Shown one piece after another: positions 5,446 to 8,537 of a stretch of 8,537 bases of DNA. The position numbers were made by a program, and so were the translations under genes. A model generated the notes under the pieces. It did not search any database. It was not told where the DNA came from and saw only the letters and a list, made by a program, of their open reading frames with translations. This stretch comes from Chloroflexota bacterium (lineage in GTDB: Bacteria; Chloroflexota; Dormibacteria; Dormibacterales; Dormibacteraceae). Positions within the stretch are counted from its first letter, which is position 1. Each line of letters starts with the position of its first letter. The stretch lies in contig VBJR01000314.1 in NCBI GenBank assembly GCA_005880175.1, positions 8,939 through 17,475 on the forward strand, written 5' to 3'.

Positions 5446-6989
5446 GATCCGCCGCCGCCGGCCCTACTCGTCGTGGGCCAGGCCGACCGGCGCCAGGCCG
5501 GCCACCTGGTCGTCGTTCGCGACGCGCATGACGATCACGCCCTGCGTCTGGCGCCCGATCCGTGAGATCGAGCCGACGGTCGTCCGGAGGACCATGCCGT
5601 TCGCGGTGATCACCAGGACCTCCTCCTCGGGGTCCTGCGTCACGCGCAGCGCAGTCAGCTTGCCGACCCGCGGCGTCACCTTGAGCGTGAACACGCCCTG
5701 GCCGCCGCGGTGGTGCAGCGGATACTCGGCGATCGGCGTGCGCTTGCCGTACCCGCGCTCGGTGACGACCAGCAGGTCCGCGTCCGGCTTGGTGACCGCC
5801 ATCCCGGCGATCAGGTCACCGCCCGTCAGGCGCATCCCGATCACGCCCTGGGTGTCGCGGCCCATCGACCGGACCTCCTTCTCGTGGAAGCGGATCGCCT
5901 TGCCCTGCTGCGACGCCAGCAGGATCTCGTCCTCGCCGCTCGTCGGCGAGACCCAGAGCAGCTGGTCGCCCTCCTGCAGGTTCATCGCGATGAGGCCGTT
6001 GCGGCGCACGTTGGCGTACTCGCGCATCGGCGTCTTCTTGATGCCGCCGTTGCGCGTCACCATCAGCATGTAGCGCGCGCCCGGATCGTCGGACTCCGGC
6101 CGCACGAACACGGCGGTCACCCGCTCGTTCCGCTCGATCTCGATCAGGTTGTTGACCGGCTGGCCCTTGGCCGTGCGGTCGCGTTCGGGGATCTCGTGCA
6201 CCCGGAGCTGGAACACGCGCCCGCGCTGGGTGAAGAACAGCATCGAGGCGTGGGTGTGCGTGATCAGGAGGTGCTCGGTGTAGTCCTCCTCGCGGGTGCC
6301 GCTGGGCGCCTCGGCACCGGCCGTCGGGCGCGCCCCGCGCGTCCCGATTCCGCCCCGTACCTGGGCCCGGAACGTCCGCGACACCTGCCGCTTGACGTAG
6401 CCGCGGTGGGTCAGCGTGACGATGACCTCTTCCTTGGGGATCAGGTCCTCGGCCGTCAGCTCCGCGGCGTCCATGTCGCTGATCTCGGTGCGCCGGTCGT
6501 TGCCGTACTTCTTGGTGAGGTCCGCCATCTCCTCGGCGATCAGCATCTTCACCTTCTGCTCGGAGGCCAGGATCGACTCCAGGTAGGCGATCGTGCGGAT
6601 CACCTCCTCGTACTCCTGGTCGATCTTCGCCCGCTCCAGCCGGGTCAGGCGGGCCAGGGTCAGGGCCAGGATGGCCTTCGCCTGCCGCTCCGTCAGGCCG
6701 AACTTCGACTGCAGCTGCGTGCTCGCGTCGTCCGCGTCCGACGCCCCGCGGATGGTCGCGATCACCTCGTCCAGGTGGTCGAGGCAGATCTTGAGCCCTT
6801 CCAGGATGTGGGCGCGCTCGCGGGCGCGGTCGAGGTCGAACTGCGTCCGCCGGACGATTACGTTCCGGCGGTGCTCGATGAAGATCTCCAGCGCCTGCTT
6901 GAGACTGAGCACCACCGGCCGCTGGTCGACGATCGCGAGCATGATCGCGCCGAACGTCTGCTGGAGCGCCGTGTGCTTGTAGAGGTTGT

Positions 6990-7916
<927 letters not shown>

Positions 7917-7919
7917 GGC

Positions 7920-8537
7920 TCATTCCTCGTATCGCTTGAGCACGATCGTGCAGTTCACGCCGCCGAATCCGAAACCGTTCGAGATGGCGATGCGGATGTC
8001 GGCACGCCGGGCCTGGTTGGGGACGTAGTCCAGGTCGCAGACCGGATCGGGCTCCTCGTAGTTGATGGTGGGGTGGATCATCCCCCGGTTCATGCACAGC
8101 AGCGTCGCGACGGCCTCGACCGCGCCGGCGCCGCCGAGCAGGTGGCCGATCATCGACTTGGTGCTGCTGACCGGCACCTTGTAGGCGTACTCGCCGAGCG
8201 CCATTTTGAGGGCCCGGGTCTCCCCGGCGTCGTTCAACTGAGTCGACGTCCCGTGGGCGTTGACGTAGTCGATGTCCTCCGGCGCGATGCCCGCGTCGGC
8301 GAGGGCGTTGGAGATGCAGCGGGCGGGAGCCGCGCTGGTCTCGTCCGGGGCGACCGCGTGGAAGGCGTCGTTGGTGACGCCGAAGCCGATCACCTCGCCG
8401 ACGATGCGGGCGCCGCGGGCCTGGGCGTGGTCCAGCGACTCCAGCACCAGGGTCGCGGCGCCCTCGCCGGGGACGAAGCCGTCGCGCCCCGCGTCGAAGG
8501 GCCGGCTCGCGCGCTCCGGCTGGTCGTTCCGCGTGGA
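7920..8537 (-). CDS. fabF: Beta-ketoacyl-ACP synthase II (FabF), C-terminal 205 residues
   Basis: This is the condensing enzyme of type II fatty-acid synthesis, joining malonyl-ACP to an acyl-ACP in the cytoplasm. The gene is cut by the right window edge: the frame is open to base 8537, and the visible part begins in the [20 protein letters not shown] block. Two of the Cys-His-His residues are seen, His in [12 protein letters not shown] (visible residue 95) and His in [16 protein letters not shown] (visible residue 132), with the supporting Lys at 127. The nucleophilic Cys lies beyond the window. The C-terminus, [20 protein letters not shown], is the family's glycine-rich end. The motifs fit KAS I/II rather than KAS III; FabF is preferred over FabB or a polyketide synthase by its plain single-domain ending and housekeeping context. 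gyrA starts 3 nt after its stop. Confidence 0.9.
   Translation of the reverse strand, partial: STRNDQPERASRPFDAGRDGFVPGEGAATLVLESLDHAQARGARIVGEVIGFGVTNDAFHAVAPDETSAAPARCISNALADAGIAPEDIDYVNAHGTSTQLNDAGETRALKMALGEYAYKVPVSSTKSMIGHLLGGAGAVEAVATLLCMNRGMIHPTINYEEPDPVCDLDYVPNQARRADIRIAISNGFGFGGVNCTIVLKRYEE

Overview
The window is about 8.5 kb of chromosome with very high GC, dense genes, and strong G/C preference at third codon positions. It suggests a high-GC Gram-positive-like or Chloroflexota lineage. The DUF5679 mini-protein and the GyrA active-site context ([14 protein letters not shown]) remind me of Chloroflexota such as Limnocylindria, but this placement is from memory and tentative. I see no mobile element, CRISPR array, tRNA or rRNA. 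Most content is housekeeping or membrane/stress accessory genes.

Layout, left to right. (1) 1-521: an uncoded, somewhat lower-GC stretch, then a self-contained unit made of a good sigma70-type promoter, a 47-aa DUF5679 zinc-ribbon protein and a textbook intrinsic terminator. (2) 531-1363, minus: two adjacent short TrkA-N (RCK_N) nucleotide-binding proteins, probably translationally coupled, preceded by a leader rich in inverted repeats. (3) 1597-2767, plus, divergent from the trkA pair: a 62-aa two-helix membrane protein, a universal-stress-protein domain with a degenerate ATP loop, and a DUF2127 membrane protein, overlapping or touching end to end. (4) 2780-4159, minus: a DedA-family membrane protein followed by a calcineurin-like metallophosphoesterase. 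(5) 4478-5125, plus: a GAF-like/LuxR-type regulator with an unusual recognition helix. (6) 5116-8537, minus: fabF (3' part only), gyrA and a 109-aa single-pass membrane protein, tightly packed and probably one transcript.

The most notable observation is gyrA. It is split into two frames at about 7029/7030 by what looks like a net 40-nt deletion that also removes about 13 highly conserved residues. Since gyrA is normally essential, this is either an assembly or sequencing artefact, or a real lesion that would require another gyrase/topoisomerase copy. The same gyrA has Val at the quinolone-determining Ser83/Ala90 position and a degenerate GyrA box.

Functionally, the trkA pair and the divergent USP/DUF2127 operon may be a membrane-transport and stress module, since both face one regulatory region at 1364-1596. 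This is inference. No ion-channel subunit lies in the window.
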